From positions 124,001 to 188,000 of the forward strand of contig NZ_SHKS01000006.1 of NCBI RefSeq assembly GCF_004217285.1: DNA of 64,000 nucleotides, given 5' to 3'. A model generated the notes under the pieces. It was given only the letters and a program-made list of their open reading frames with translations. It made no database searches and had not been told where the DNA came from. Positions within the stretch are counted from its first letter, which is position 1. Each line of letters opens with the position of its first letter. The position numbers were made by a program, and so were the translations under genes. The stretch is from Streptomyces sp. BK239 (lineage in GTDB: Bacteria; Actinomycetota; Actinomycetes; Streptomycetales; Streptomycetaceae). This document shows, piece by piece, positions 43,644 to 52,494 of this stretch.

Positions 43644-43853
43644 ACCCCGGCCGATGCCCGAGCTGATGCGACCGGACTCCTGGTGACTTTCCGGCGGGAG
43701 GGAATTCCGGCAGAGGGTATTCGCTTTCATGGCGGTTTTCGATGGCCGACTTTTCGGCGGCGCAGAGTCGGTCACCTTTCGTTACGTCGAGCCGAGTGAT
43801 CCGCCGGCACCTCACGAAAGGGCCGGACGGGCACATGAGCCTCTGCCGCAGGC

Positions 43854-44816
43854 TCATTGCCCGGTGCGGATCTCGTCGAGCTTCTCCGCGAGGGCCTTCG
43901 TCTCGGCGATCAGACGCTCATGTGCCTTCTCCTGCGTCCTGTCGCCCTGCTCCTTGAACGCCCCGCTGAAATGCGGTCGGAGTTGGGTCCACCAGCCGTA
44001 GTCCAGCATCGCCCAGGCCTGCGGGCAGAGCGGGGCGCGGGTCTTCGGCAGGTACCCCGGCCCGACCAGCGGCTCGTAGTACTTCTTCGGGTCGCTCCCC
44101 TCGAGGTGGCAAAGGAAGGTGAAGACCCGTTGCTGGGTGACGGGGTGATCGCTCGAGAACCCTTCCAGTGTCAGCCGGCCCTCCTCGCGGGCGAGCTCGT
44201 CGAAGAGGAGCGCGGCTGCCAGCGACGGCCCCGGGCCGACCTCGTTGACGGTGTAGAACGACGCGAACCCGTCGGCGGCGTCCTCCTCCAGTCCGAGGTT
44301 CGCGAGCAGAAGCTGCCGCAGCAGAGCATGACCCACCTCGTGCCCGAAGACGAACTGGGTCGACAGCGCGGTCAGGTCGTCGACGTTGTAGCTGGAAGGG
44401 GGGAGCAGGGCGGGACGCTCGACGGTCCTGACCACCTTGCCGAGGACCCCCTGGATCTGGGTCAGGAACGGCGGGGGCACATAGACGGTCCTGCCGTCGG
44501 GCTGAGTGACCGCGTCCGTGACCCCCGGCGGGACCTCTCCGGTGACCTTCACGACCAGGTCGTATGGGAGGGCGATCGACGTGTTCAGCCAGCCGGCGAC
44601 CCGCTCGAGCACCCGGGACCGCCGGATGACCGCTACCGCCCGTCGGTCCGCGGGCTTGACCGTGTCGTCCTCGTAGACGACCGTGACCTTGCCGTTCGGA
44701 GCGTCGGTCTTGTCGCCTTCGCCGCCGCAGGAGGCGACTGCGAAGGAGGCGACGAGCAGCAGCGCTCCCGCGACAGCGCTCCTCGACGCGGCCGAGTACC
44801 CACCACTGCTCAGCAC
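43854..44816 (-). CDS. DUF4344-type metallopeptidase-like lipoprotein
   Basis: The 320-residue protein has a signal with lipobox VASC (Cys about 30), so it is a lipoprotein on the outer face of the membrane. The catalytic pattern is FGHEVGHALLRQ (HExxH-like HEVGH), followed by LGLEEDAADGFASF, whose Glu/Asp could be the third metal ligand. Many arginines and a late YGWWTQLRPHFSGAF segment follow. The layout fits DUF4344 putative metallopeptidases. The start is GTG. It converges with the second acyltransferase gene. Confidence 0.85.
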   Translation of the reverse strand: MLSSGGYSAASRSAVAGALLLVASFAVASCGGEGDKTDAPNGKVTVVYEDDTVKPADRRAVAVIRRSRVLERVAGWLNTSIALPYDLVVKVTGEVPPGVTDAVTQPDGRTVYVPPPFLTQIQGVLGKVVRTVERPALLPPSSYNVDDLTALSTQFVFGHEVGHALLRQLLLANLGLEEDAADGFASFYTVNEVGPGPSLAAALLFDELAREEGRLTLEGFSSDHPVTQQRVFTFLCHLEGSDPKKYYEPLVGPGYLPKTRAPLCPQAWAMLDYGWWTQLRPHFSGAFKEQGDRTQEKAHERLIAETKALAEKLDEIRTGQ

Positions 44817-44957
44817 CTGGTCAGCTCTCTTCCCCGGGCGGCCGGCGGTATCGCGGGTTCGGCAGGATGCCGGGGGCAGGGCTCGAGCCCGACACGCGGA
44901 TTATGATCGACGACCTCTTTGCGTGCAATGACCGGCTTGAGGTCGTTTTGTGTCAGG

Positions 44958-47360
44958 TCACTCCGGGGAACGCCGGTCCAGCCACCGCCACAGCAGCTCC
45001 AGCACCGCCGACGCCGCCGCCGCGACGGCGACCGCCGTCCACGGCATCGACACCCCGACCAGCTTCAGGGCGAAGAAGTCCTGGAGCCAAGGCACCACCA
45101 GCACCACCAGGAACGCCGCGCCCATCGCCGCCACCAGGGCGATCCGCCACCACGTGTACGGGCGGGCGATGATCGCCAGGATCCACATGGAGGTCAGGAA
45201 CAGCGTCAGCGTCGCCGCGCTGGTCTCCGCGTCCAGTGCGCCCGGCCCGGCGTAATGGTGGCGGGCGATCAGGTACGTCGTGAAGGTCGCCGCCCCTGCC
45301 AGCACCCCGCCGGGGATCGAGTACCGCATGACGCGGCGCACGAAGTGCGGGCGGGCGCGTTCGGTGTTCGGGGCGAGGGCGAGGAAGAAGGCCGGGACAC
45401 CGATCGTCAGCGTCGACAGCAGGGTCAGATGACGGGGCAGGAACGGGTACTCCACCTGCCAGCACACCACCAGCAGCGCCAGCAGCACCGAGTACACCGT
45501 CTTGACCAGGAAGAGCGTCGCCACCCGGGTGATGTTCCCGATCACCCGCCGGCCCTCCGCCACCACCGAGGGCAGCGTGGCGAAGCTGTTGTCCAGCAGC
45601 ACGATCTGCGCGACCGCCCGGGTCGCCTCGGAGCCCGAGCCCATCGCCACGCCGATGTCCGCGTCCTTCAGCGCGAGCACGTCGTTGACGCCGTCGCCGG
45701 TCATCGCGACGGTGTGCCCGCGGGACTGGAGCGCGCCGACCATGTCCCGCTTCTGCTGCGGGGTGACCCGCCCGAAGACGGTCGCCCGGTCCAGCTCCCG
45801 CCCCATGTCGTCCCGGCCGTCGGGCAGCTCGCGCGCGTCGACGGTACGGGCGTCCAGGCCGAGCTTGGCGGCGACCGCGCCCACGGACACCGCGTTGTCC
45901 CCCGAGATGACCTTGGCGCGGACGTCCTGCTCGGCGAAGTAGCCGAGGGTGTCGGCCGCGTCCGGGCGCAGCCGCTGCTCCAGGACGACGAGGGCGGTGG
46001 CCCGCGCGCCCCGGGCCGGCTCCGCGTCGGACAGGTCGCCGGCGGCACGGGCGAGCAGCAGGACCCGCAGGCCCTGCTCGTTGAGCCGCTCGGTCTCCGC
46101 GAGGGCCGGGTCGTCGGCGGCCAGCAGGACGTCGGGGGCGCCCAGCAGCCAGGTGCTCCGCACCCCGTCGCCCTCGCTGAACGTGGCCCCGCTGAACTTG
46201 CGCGCAGAGGTGAAGGGGAGCGCCTCGGTGCAGCGCCAGCCGTCGGCTTCGTCCGGGTAGGCGTCGATGATCGCCTGGAGTGAGGCGTTGGGCCGCGGGT
46301 CGGCCTCGCCGAGCGCGCCGAGCACCCGGCGTACGTAGGCGTCGTCGGCCCCGTCGAGCGCGCGGACCTCGGTGACGTCCATCCCGCCCTCGGTGAGGGT
46401 GCCCGTCTTGTCCAGGCACACGGTGTCCACGCGGGCGAGGCCCTCGATCGCGGGCAGCTCCTGGACCAGGCACTGCCGGCGGCCCAGCCGGATGACGCCG
46501 ATCGCGAAGGCGACCGAGGTGAGCAGGACCAGCCCCTCCGGGACCATCGGGATGATCCCGCCGACGGTCCGCGCGACGGAGTCCTTGAGGTCGTTCTCCT
46601 TGACGATCAGCTGGGTGACGACCAGGCCGATCGCGGCGGGGACCATCATCCACGTCACGTACTTGAGGATCGTCGAGATGCCCGAGCGCAGCTCGGAGTG
46701 GACGAGCGTGAACCGGGAGGCCTCCTCGGCGAGCTGCGCCGCGTACGCCTCGCGGCCGACCTTGGTCGCCTGGAACGCGCCGCCGCCCCCGACGACGAAG
46801 CTGCCGGACATGACCGCGTCGCCGGGGTGTTTGACGACGGGATCGGCCTCGCCGGTGAGCAGCGACTCGTCGACCTCCAGCCCGTCCGCCTCCGCGCAGG
46901 TCCCGTCGACGACGATCTTGTCGCCGGGGCCGATCTCGATGAGGTCGCCGAGGACCAGCTCGGAGGTGCCGACCCGCACGGCGACGCCGTCGCGCCGCAC
47001 GGTCGGCCGGGACTCGCCGATGACGGCCAGGGAGTCGAGGGTCTTCTTCGCCCGCCACTCCTGGACGATGCCGATGCCGGTGTTGGCGAGGATCACGAAG
47101 CCGAAAAGGCTGTCCTGGATCGGGGCGACCGCCAGCATGACCAGCCACAGGACGCCGATGATCGCGTTGAACCGGGTGAACACGTTCGCCCGGACGATCT
47201 CGCCGGCGGACCGGCTGCTGCGGACGGGGATGTCGTTGACCTCACCGCGCTCGACGCGCTCCGCGACCTCGGCGGAGGTGAGTCCGGTCGCCGCCGGGCG
47301 GGCCGGGGCGGCTGCTGCGGCTGTGGCGGCGTGCTCGGCGTCGGCGTCGGTGTGGGTCAT
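44958..47360 (-). CDS. Cation-transporting P-type ATPase, CtpE-like
   Basis: The 800-residue pump has the full set of motifs: TGE in SLLTGEADPV (actuator domain), the PEGL helix motif in MVPEGLVLLTS, the phosphorylated Asp in CLDKTGTLTEGG, MTGDGVNDVLALKDADIGVAM, and a C-terminal group of about four or more helices. Length and the PEGL motif match mycobacterial CtpE, a P2/P-type ATPase linked to calcium. There is no N-terminal heavy-metal domain. ATG at 47360 lacks a clear ribosome site and may be nearly leaderless. The exact cation is inferred. Confidence 0.9.
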   Translation of the reverse strand: MTHTDADAEHAATAAAAAPARPAATGLTSAEVAERVERGEVNDIPVRSSRSAGEIVRANVFTRFNAIIGVLWLVMLAVAPIQDSLFGFVILANTGIGIVQEWRAKKTLDSLAVIGESRPTVRRDGVAVRVGTSELVLGDLIEIGPGDKIVVDGTCAEADGLEVDESLLTGEADPVVKHPGDAVMSGSFVVGGGGAFQATKVGREAYAAQLAEEASRFTLVHSELRSGISTILKYVTWMMVPAAIGLVVTQLIVKENDLKDSVARTVGGIIPMVPEGLVLLTSVAFAIGVIRLGRRQCLVQELPAIEGLARVDTVCLDKTGTLTEGGMDVTEVRALDGADDAYVRRVLGALGEADPRPNASLQAIIDAYPDEADGWRCTEALPFTSARKFSGATFSEGDGVRSTWLLGAPDVLLAADDPALAETERLNEQGLRVLLLARAAGDLSDAEPARGARATALVVLEQRLRPDAADTLGYFAEQDVRAKVISGDNAVSVGAVAAKLGLDARTVDARELPDGRDDMGRELDRATVFGRVTPQQKRDMVGALQSRGHTVAMTGDGVNDVLALKDADIGVAMGSGSEATRAVAQIVLLDNSFATLPSVVAEGRRVIGNITRVATLFLVKTVYSVLLALLVVCWQVEYPFLPRHLTLLSTLTIGVPAFFLALAPNTERARPHFVRRVMRYSIPGGVLAGAATFTTYLIARHHYAGPGALDAETSAATLTLFLTSMWILAIIARPYTWWRIALVAAMGAAFLVVLVVPWLQDFFALKLVGVSMPWTAVAVAAAASAVLELLWRWLDRRSPE

Positions 47361-47467
47361 GGGTTCGACAGTACGTGCGGATTAGGGCGGTCACCCTCCG
47401 GAAGTCCGAAAGATCCGACCCTGGGAGGAGGGGGGAGGGCGACCGTCGTGCGGCGGTACTACGGGTT

Positions 47468-47860
47468 CTACGGGTTGTCCGAGGGGCGCGCGTCGGCGCC
47501 CCGCAGGCCGGCGGTGTCCGCCGCGTCCCCGGTGTGGCTCGCGTCCGTCGCGTCCCCGCCGTGTGCCGCATTCCCGGTGCGCGCCGCGTCCGCCGCGTCT
47601 CCCGCCCTCGCGGCCTCCCGCTTGATCGCCGCGTCCCGCTTGCGCACGTACCAGATGCCGATGAGGCCGAGGCCCGCACCGGCCAGGCAGGTCCACAGCC
47701 ACCACAGATGGCCGTGGTCCTCGTACCAGCCGTAGAAGGGGAGCTGGGCGAGGAAGAGGACGAACCAGATGACGGTGCCGCCGGTGACGGTGCCGACCAC
47801 GGGGCCCTCCAAGGGCTCCGGCGCCTCGTGTCTGGGAGATCCCGTAAGGAAGGGGGCCAT
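47468..47860 (-). CDS. DUF2530 membrane protein
   Basis: The 130-residue protein starts MAPFLTGSPRHEAPEPLEGPVVGTVTGGTVIW. Two transmembrane segments follow (VIWFVLFLAQLPFYGW and LWWLWTCLAGAGLGLIGIWYV), then a basic turn. A low-complexity Ala/Gly/Asp/Thr tail follows in which ADAADAARTGNAA-type units recur. The core matches DUF2530. The repetitive tail is longer than usual for the family. The function is unknown. It is divergent from the purine permease gene. Confidence 0.85.
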   Translation of the reverse strand: MAPFLTGSPRHEAPEPLEGPVVGTVTGGTVIWFVLFLAQLPFYGWYEDHGHLWWLWTCLAGAGLGLIGIWYVRKRDAAIKREAARAGDAADAARTGNAAHGGDATDASHTGDAADTAGLRGADARPSDNP

Positions 47861-47886
47861 GGGGGACAGCCTACGAGGCCTGTCGG

Positions 47887-47900
47887 TCTACGCGCGGAGA
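47887..47900. promoter_or_regulatory. Possible operator upstream of the purine permease
   Basis: TCTACGCGCGGAGA is a 14-base near-perfect palindrome (one mismatch) 72 bases before the permease ATG and 26 bases from the DUF2530 start. MarR/TetR-type sites of this kind often control purine permeases, but no regulator is adjacent. Confidence 0.4.
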
Positions 47901-47972
47901 TGGCGTGGCTTCATCTATGTGTTCATACTGAAACGGTTTGTCTTTGTCCCTTTCTGTTCGTAGGAAACGCCA

Positions 47973-49424
47973 ATGTCGCCCTCGGCCACTGCCAAGGACC
48001 CCGCGCCGCAGGAGCCGGGCAGTACGCCCGAGCACGGTGCTCTCGACCGCTACTTCCGGATCTCCGAGCGCGGCAGCAGCCTCGCCCGTGAGATCCGCGG
48101 CGGCTTTGCCACCTTCTTCGCGATGGCCTACATCATCGTGCTGAACCCGATCATTCTCGGCAGCGCGAAGGACATGTACGGTCACCAGCTCGACAACGGT
48201 CAGCTGGTGACCGCGACCTGCCTGACCGCGGCGTTCACCACGCTGCTGATGGGCGTCGTGGGCAACGTCCCCATCGCCCTCGCCGCCGGCCTCGGCGTGA
48301 ACTCCGTCGTGGCCCTCCAGCTCGCGCCCCGGATGTCCTGGCCGGACGCGATGGGCATGGTGGTCCTCGCCGGTCTCGTCGTGATGCTGCTCGTGGCGAC
48401 CGGCCTGCGCGAGCGCGTGATGAACGCCGTGCCCTTCGGGCTGCGCAAGGCGATCTCCATCGGCATCGGCCTGTTCATCATGCTGATCGGCCTCGTGGAC
48501 TCCGGTTTCGTCACCCGCATCCCGGACGTCGCCCAGACCACCGTCCCGCTCCAGCTGGGCACCGGCGGTCACCTCACCGGCTGGCCGGTGCTCGTCTTCG
48601 TCCTCGGCGCGCTGCTGACGCTGGCGCTGATCGTCCGCAAGGTGCCCGGCGCGATCCTGATCTCGATCGTGGCGATGACCGTCCTCGCGGTGATCGTCAA
48701 CGCCGTCGCCGACGTGCCGTCCTGGGGCCTGACCACCCCGGAGTGGCCGGGCAACCCCGTGGCCAGCCCCGACTTCGGCCTGATCGGCCAGGTCAGCCTG
48801 TTCGGCGGGTTCTCGAAGGTCGGCGTGCTGACCGGAGTGCTGTTCGTCTTCACGGTCCTGCTGTCCTGCTTCTTCGACGCCATGGGCACGATCATGGGCG
48901 TCAGCGACGAGGCCAAGCTGACCGACGCCCAAGGGCAGATGCCCGGCATCAACAAGGTGCTCTTCGTCGACGGCATCGCCGTCGCCGCGGGCGGCGCGAG
49001 CTCCTCCTCCGCCACCACCGCCTTCGTGGAGTCCACGGCGGGCGTCGGCGAGGGTGCGCGCACCGGCTTCGCGAACCTCGTCACCGGCGGCCTGTTCGCC
49101 GTCGCCCTCTTCCTGACCCCCGTCGCCACGATGGTCCCGTCCCAGGCGGCCACCCCGGCCCTCATCGCGGTCGGCTTCCTGATCCTCGCGAACTCGGTCA
49201 GGGACATCGACTGGGCGGACTACACGATCGCCGTGCCCGCCTTCGTGACGATGGTGATGATGCCGTTCACCTACTCGATCACCAACGGCATCGGCATGGG
49301 CTTCATCACCTTCGCCGTGCTGCGCCTTGCGGCGGGGCGGGGCCGGGAGGTGCCGACGCCGATGTACGTCGTCGCCGCCGTGTTCGCCTTCTACTACCTG
49401 ATGCCGGCTCTCGGACTGACCTGA
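47973..49424 (+). CDS. NCS2-family purine permease (AzgA-like)
   Basis: The 483-residue permease has about 13-14 helices. AzgA-type signs are LDRYFRISERGSSLAREIRGGFATFFAMAYI near the N-terminus, GLGVNSVVALQLAP (substrate loop), SCFFDAMGTIMGVSDEA, and AAGGASSSSATTAFVES. It imports adenine/guanine/hypoxanthine by proton symport. TAGGAA precedes the ATG at 7-base spacing. The function class is firm; the exact base is inferred. Confidence 0.93.
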   Translation: MSPSATAKDPAPQEPGSTPEHGALDRYFRISERGSSLAREIRGGFATFFAMAYIIVLNPIILGSAKDMYGHQLDNGQLVTATCLTAAFTTLLMGVVGNVPIALAAGLGVNSVVALQLAPRMSWPDAMGMVVLAGLVVMLLVATGLRERVMNAVPFGLRKAISIGIGLFIMLIGLVDSGFVTRIPDVAQTTVPLQLGTGGHLTGWPVLVFVLGALLTLALIVRKVPGAILISIVAMTVLAVIVNAVADVPSWGLTTPEWPGNPVASPDFGLIGQVSLFGGFSKVGVLTGVLFVFTVLLSCFFDAMGTIMGVSDEAKLTDAQGQMPGINKVLFVDGIAVAAGGASSSSATTAFVESTAGVGEGARTGFANLVTGGLFAVALFLTPVATMVPSQAATPALIAVGFLILANSVRDIDWADYTIAVPAFVTMVMMPFTYSITNGIGMGFITFAVLRLAAGRGREVPTPMYVVAAVFAFYYLMPALGLT

Positions 49425-49502
49425 TGCCGGACCGCCGGTCAGCCCGGTCCGCAGGCCTGCCGGCCGGCGGGCCCACGGGCCTGTGAGCCGACCGGTGTGA
49501 AC

Positions 49503-49518
49503 CCGGCCTTCGGGCCGG
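49503..49518 (+). terminator. Short GC hairpin after the permease gene
   Basis: CCGGCC (49503-49508), TTCG loop, GGCCGG (49513-49518). A UUCG tetraloop caps the stem. It lies 78 bases past the permease stop. Confidence 0.55.
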
Positions 49519-49535
49519 CCGAGGCGTGAGCCCCG

Positions 49536-49576
49536 CGGCCTCGCGTGATCCGCTCGACGCGGTTCACGCGAGGCCG
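49536..49576 (-). terminator. Hairpin overlapping the end of the RHH gene
   Basis: CGGCCTCGCGTGA (49536-49548) pairs exactly with TCACGCGAGGCCG (49564-49576). The right arm contains the stop codon of the minus-strand RHH gene, so this is its terminator. It can also act on readthrough from the permease side. Confidence 0.75.
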
Positions 49577-49746
49577 TAGAACTTCTCCGTCTCCTCCACA
49601 GCGGTCTGGAACCGCTCGTCGAAGTCGTTGCGGACGAGCGTCTGGACGACGTAGTCCTGGACGCTCATCCCGCTTCTGGCGGCATGGTGCCGGAGCCGTT
49701 CGAGCAGGTCGTGGTCTATTCGCAGGCTGAGCACACTGGTCCCCAT
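49564..49746 (-). CDS. Small ribbon-helix-helix protein, antitoxin-like
   Basis: The 60-residue protein reads MGTSVLSLRIDHDLLERLRHHAARSGMSVQDYVVQTLVRNDFDERF. The N-terminal beta strand LSLRID followed by two helices is the RHH_1/CopG pattern, used by antitoxins and repressors to bind operator DNA as dimers. The C-terminus (VEETEKFYGLA) resembles the toxin-neutralising tail seen in MazE/VapB-like proteins. No toxin gene lies next to it, so it is solitary. The start at 49746 is chosen over 49797 by family length. Confidence 0.75.
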   Translation of the reverse strand: MGTSVLSLRIDHDLLERLRHHAARSGMSVQDYVVQTLVRNDFDERFQTAVEETEKFYGLA

Positions 49747-49881
49747 GACTATGAGGGTCGCGGCACGTATCGGGACGGTGGGAGGCATTCCGTGCACGTA
49801 TCACCCGTATGAGTGACATTCGGGTACGGGTGAGGTTGCGTGGCGGGCGTCACGGGCACTCGGGGACCCCTGCGGTGGTCC

Positions 49882-49907
49882 TTAGCGAGGGTAATGAGTT
49901 ACGCTAA
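49882..49907. promoter_or_regulatory. Nested inverted repeats at the marR promoter
   Basis: TTAGCG (49882-49887) and CGCTAA (49902-49907) flank an inner GTAA-TGAG-TTAC palindrome (49891-49902). The site ends 5 bases before the ATG, so it would cover the promoter or the start itself. This is the expected position for MarR autoregulation, and the transcript may be leaderless. Confidence 0.6.
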
Positions 49908-49912
49908 AGAAC

Positions 49913-50350
49913 ATGCCGGACCTTACCCATGGCGACGACGCTGCCGCCGTGAACTCCCTGCGATCCGCCGTGATGCGGTTGTCCCGTCGGCTCAAGCACC
50001 AGCGGGTCGACGAGTCGCTGAGCCCCACCGAGATGTCGGTGCTCGGCACCCTCTCCCTGTGCGGCAGTGCCACCCCGGGCGAACTCGCCCGCAAGGAGCA
50101 CGTGCAGCCGCCCTCGATGACCCGCATCGTGGCGCTGCTGGAGGCCAAGGGCCTGGTCCGGCTGGAGCCGCACCCCGAGGACCGGCGCCAGAAGGTCGTC
50201 ACCAAGACCGAGCAGGCCGAAGTGATGCTCGAGGAGAGCCGCCGCAAGCGGAACGCCTTCCTGGCCACCCTCGTCGACGGCCTCGACGACGACGAGTGGG
50301 CGAAGCTGCGCGCCGCCGCCCCCGTACTGGAGAAACTCGCACACCTGTAG
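49913..50350 (+). CDS. MarR-family transcriptional regulator
   Basis: The 145-residue winged-helix dimer has SLRSAVMRLSRRLKHQRVDESLSPTEMSVLGTL at the N-terminus, recognition helix HVQPPSMTRIVALLEAKGLVRL and wing PHPEDRRQKVVTKTE. It senses a small molecule and releases its operator. It sits 24 bases before an MFS exporter gene, so the pair is probably a drug- or metabolite-inducible efflux unit. The nested palindrome upstream is its likely site. Confidence 0.92.
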   Translation: MPDLTHGDDAAAVNSLRSAVMRLSRRLKHQRVDESLSPTEMSVLGTLSLCGSATPGELARKEHVQPPSMTRIVALLEAKGLVRLEPHPEDRRQKVVTKTEQAEVMLEESRRKRNAFLATLVDGLDDDEWAKLRAAAPVLEKLAHL

Positions 50351-50374
50351 GACGCCAGAAGGAGGCGAACCCGT

Positions 50375-51739
50375 TTGAGTTCGGGACCCGGAGCAGACTC
50401 CGCCCCCGCACCGACCACCCACGACACCGTTCCACCGGCGCCTGCCGAAGGCGCCCGCAAGTCCTCGATGTTCAGCTCCCTGAAGGTCAGGAACTACAGG
50501 CTGTTCTTCGCCGGCCAGGTCGTCTCCAACATCGGCACCTGGATGCAGCGCATCGCCCAGGACTGGCTGGTGCTCAGCCTCACCGGCTCCGCCACCGCCG
50601 TCGGCGTCACCACCGCCCTGCAGTTCGTGCCCATGCTGTTCTTCGGGCTCTACGGCGGCGTCCTCGTCGACCGGCTGTCCAAGCGCCGCACGCTGCTCGG
50701 CACCCAGGCCGCGATGGGCCTCACCGGCGTCGCGCTCGCCGCGCTCACCCTCTCCGGACACGTTCAGGTCTGGCACGTCTACGTCGCCGCCTTCGCCGTG
50801 GGCCTGGCGACCGTGCTCGACAACCCCGCCCGCCAGTCCTTCGTCTCCGAGATGGTCGGCCCGGCGCAACTGCAGAACGCGGTCAGCCTGAACTCCGCGA
50901 ACTTCCAGTCCGCGCGGCTCGTCGGCCCCGCCGTCGCGGGCCTGATGATCACCGGTGTGGGCACCGGCTGGGCGTTCCTCGCCAACGGCCTGTCCTTCGT
51001 CGCGCCCATCACCGGCCTGCTGCTGATGCGCGCCCGTGAACTGCACGTAGTCGAGCGCGCCCCGCGCGGCAAGGGCCAGCTGCGGGAAGGCCTGCGCTAT
51101 GTCGCCGGACGCCCCGACCTGATCTGGCCGATCGTCCTGGTCGGGTTCGTCGGCACCTTCGGCTTCAACTTCCCCGTCTACCTGACCGCCTTCGCCGACG
51201 ACGTCTTCCACGCCGGCGCGGGCTCCTACAGCCTCTTCAACACGCTCATGGCCGTCGGCTCGCTGATCGGCGCGCTGCTCGCGGCCCGGCGCGGCACGGC
51301 CCGGCTCCGGGTGCTGGTCGCGGCGGGAATCGCCTTCGGCGTGCTGGAGCTGGTCGCGGCGGCCGCCCCGTCCCTGTGGCTGTTCGCCCTGCTCATGGCC
51401 CCGATCGGGGTGTTCGGCATGACGCTCAACGTCACCGCCAACACCAGCATCCAGATGGGCACCGACCCCGCCATGCGCGGCCGGGTCATGGCCCTGTACA
51501 TGATGGTCTTCCTGGGCGGCTCCCCGGTGGGCGCGCCGATCGCAGGCTGGATCACCGACGCGTACGGTGTCCGCGCCGGTCTCGCGGCGGGCGGCGCCGT
51601 CTCCGCCGTCGCCGCCGTCGCGATCGGTGTGATCCTCACCCGCATCGGCGGTCTGCGGCTCGCGGTGGGCTGGCGCCACGGGCACCCGACGGTGCGGTTC
51701 GTGCCGCGGGAGCGGGAGGAGCTGGCCGCGGCGGCGTAG
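50375..51739 (+). CDS. MFS exporter (EntS-like)
   Basis: The 454-residue protein has a 30-residue soluble N-terminus, then about 12 helices beginning LKVRNYRLFFAGQVVSNIGTWMQRIAQDWLVLSLTGS, which is typical of the EntS/MFS-3 exporter group. The motif A-like loop is GGVLVDRLSKRRTLLG. The start is TTG with AGGAGG 9 bases upstream. It follows the MarR regulator after 24 bases in one transcript. The export substrate is not predictable. Confidence 0.9.
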   Translation: MSSGPGADSAPAPTTHDTVPPAPAEGARKSSMFSSLKVRNYRLFFAGQVVSNIGTWMQRIAQDWLVLSLTGSATAVGVTTALQFVPMLFFGLYGGVLVDRLSKRRTLLGTQAAMGLTGVALAALTLSGHVQVWHVYVAAFAVGLATVLDNPARQSFVSEMVGPAQLQNAVSLNSANFQSARLVGPAVAGLMITGVGTGWAFLANGLSFVAPITGLLLMRARELHVVERAPRGKGQLREGLRYVAGRPDLIWPIVLVGFVGTFGFNFPVYLTAFADDVFHAGAGSYSLFNTLMAVGSLIGALLAARRGTARLRVLVAAGIAFGVLELVAAAAPSLWLFALLMAPIGVFGMTLNVTANTSIQMGTDPAMRGRVMALYMMVFLGGSPVGAPIAGWITDAYGVRAGLAAGGAVSAVAAVAIGVILTRIGGLRLAVGWRHGHPTVRFVPREREELAAAA

Positions 51740-51790
51740 CCCTGGTCCGGCGTTCGGGGGCCGGGCCCTTGAGATCGGCCGCGCACGGGT

Positions 51791-52378
51791 TCAGTCGCGT
51801 GGGAACTCGTCGGTCTTGAGGGTCAGGCCGAGGGGGGTGGCGGTCATGTCGACGTCCGTCCCGAAGACCACGGACAGTTCACTGAGGTACTCGCCGTCCT
51901 TGGGCTGCGTGTAGAGGTGACACTTGCCCTGGTAGGGGTCGGCGACGAGGTAGACGGGCACCTCGGCGACGGCGTAGGCGGTCTTCTTGGGGCCGTAGTC
52001 GTTGGCGGCGGTGCCCTTGGAGATCACCTCGGCGACGAACTCGACGTCGTCGTGACGCCAGCGGCCTTCGTCGTCCTTCACAGCCGAGGCGCTGAGCAGG
52101 GCGACATCGGGGCAGAAGCCGTTCTCGTGACCAGGGAAGTCGATGCGGACGTCCGAGAACACCTTCACCTCCATCCCGAACTTGTCCTCGACGGCCCGCA
52201 CGATCCTGCGAATGATCAGCCAATGAGTGTCGCGCTGCGGCGTCATGTGAACAGTGCCCCCGACGATCTCGACCCGGAATCCTTCGGGGACGGGCATCTG
52301 CTCCAGCCGCTCGAACCACTCGTCCAGGCGCTGGGTGTTCGCGTCGGCCATGGCGATCCTGTCGTCGACGACGGTCAT
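51791..52378 (-). CDS. Uma2-family endonuclease-fold protein
   Basis: The 195-residue protein has the PD-(D/E)xK-like core of Uma2 (DUF820). ERLEQMPVPEGFRVEIVGGTVHMTP precedes DVRIDFPGHENGFCPDVALLS (catalytic Asp), VEFVAEVISKGTAANDYGPKKTAYA (Glu and Lys in the ExK position) and VYLVADPYQGKCHLYTQP. These proteins are abundant in actinobacteria and cyanobacteria, and are suspected nucleases of unclear role. It is convergent with the MFS gene and divergent from thpR. Confidence 0.88.
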   Translation of the reverse strand: MTVVDDRIAMADANTQRLDEWFERLEQMPVPEGFRVEIVGGTVHMTPQRDTHWLIIRRIVRAVEDKFGMEVKVFSDVRIDFPGHENGFCPDVALLSASAVKDDEGRWRHDDVEFVAEVISKGTAANDYGPKKTAYAVAEVPVYLVADPYQGKCHLYTQPKDGEYLSELSVVFGTDVDMTATPLGLTLKTDEFPRD

Positions 52379-52494
52379 CGTGGCGCTTCCTCCCCGGCTG
52401 TCCCGTGGGCGGGTGCAGCCGCGCAGTACAACGATACGTACGGTGCCCGGGACACGCCCGGAACCTGGGGCAGGGGCAGGGGCAGACTGACCGT

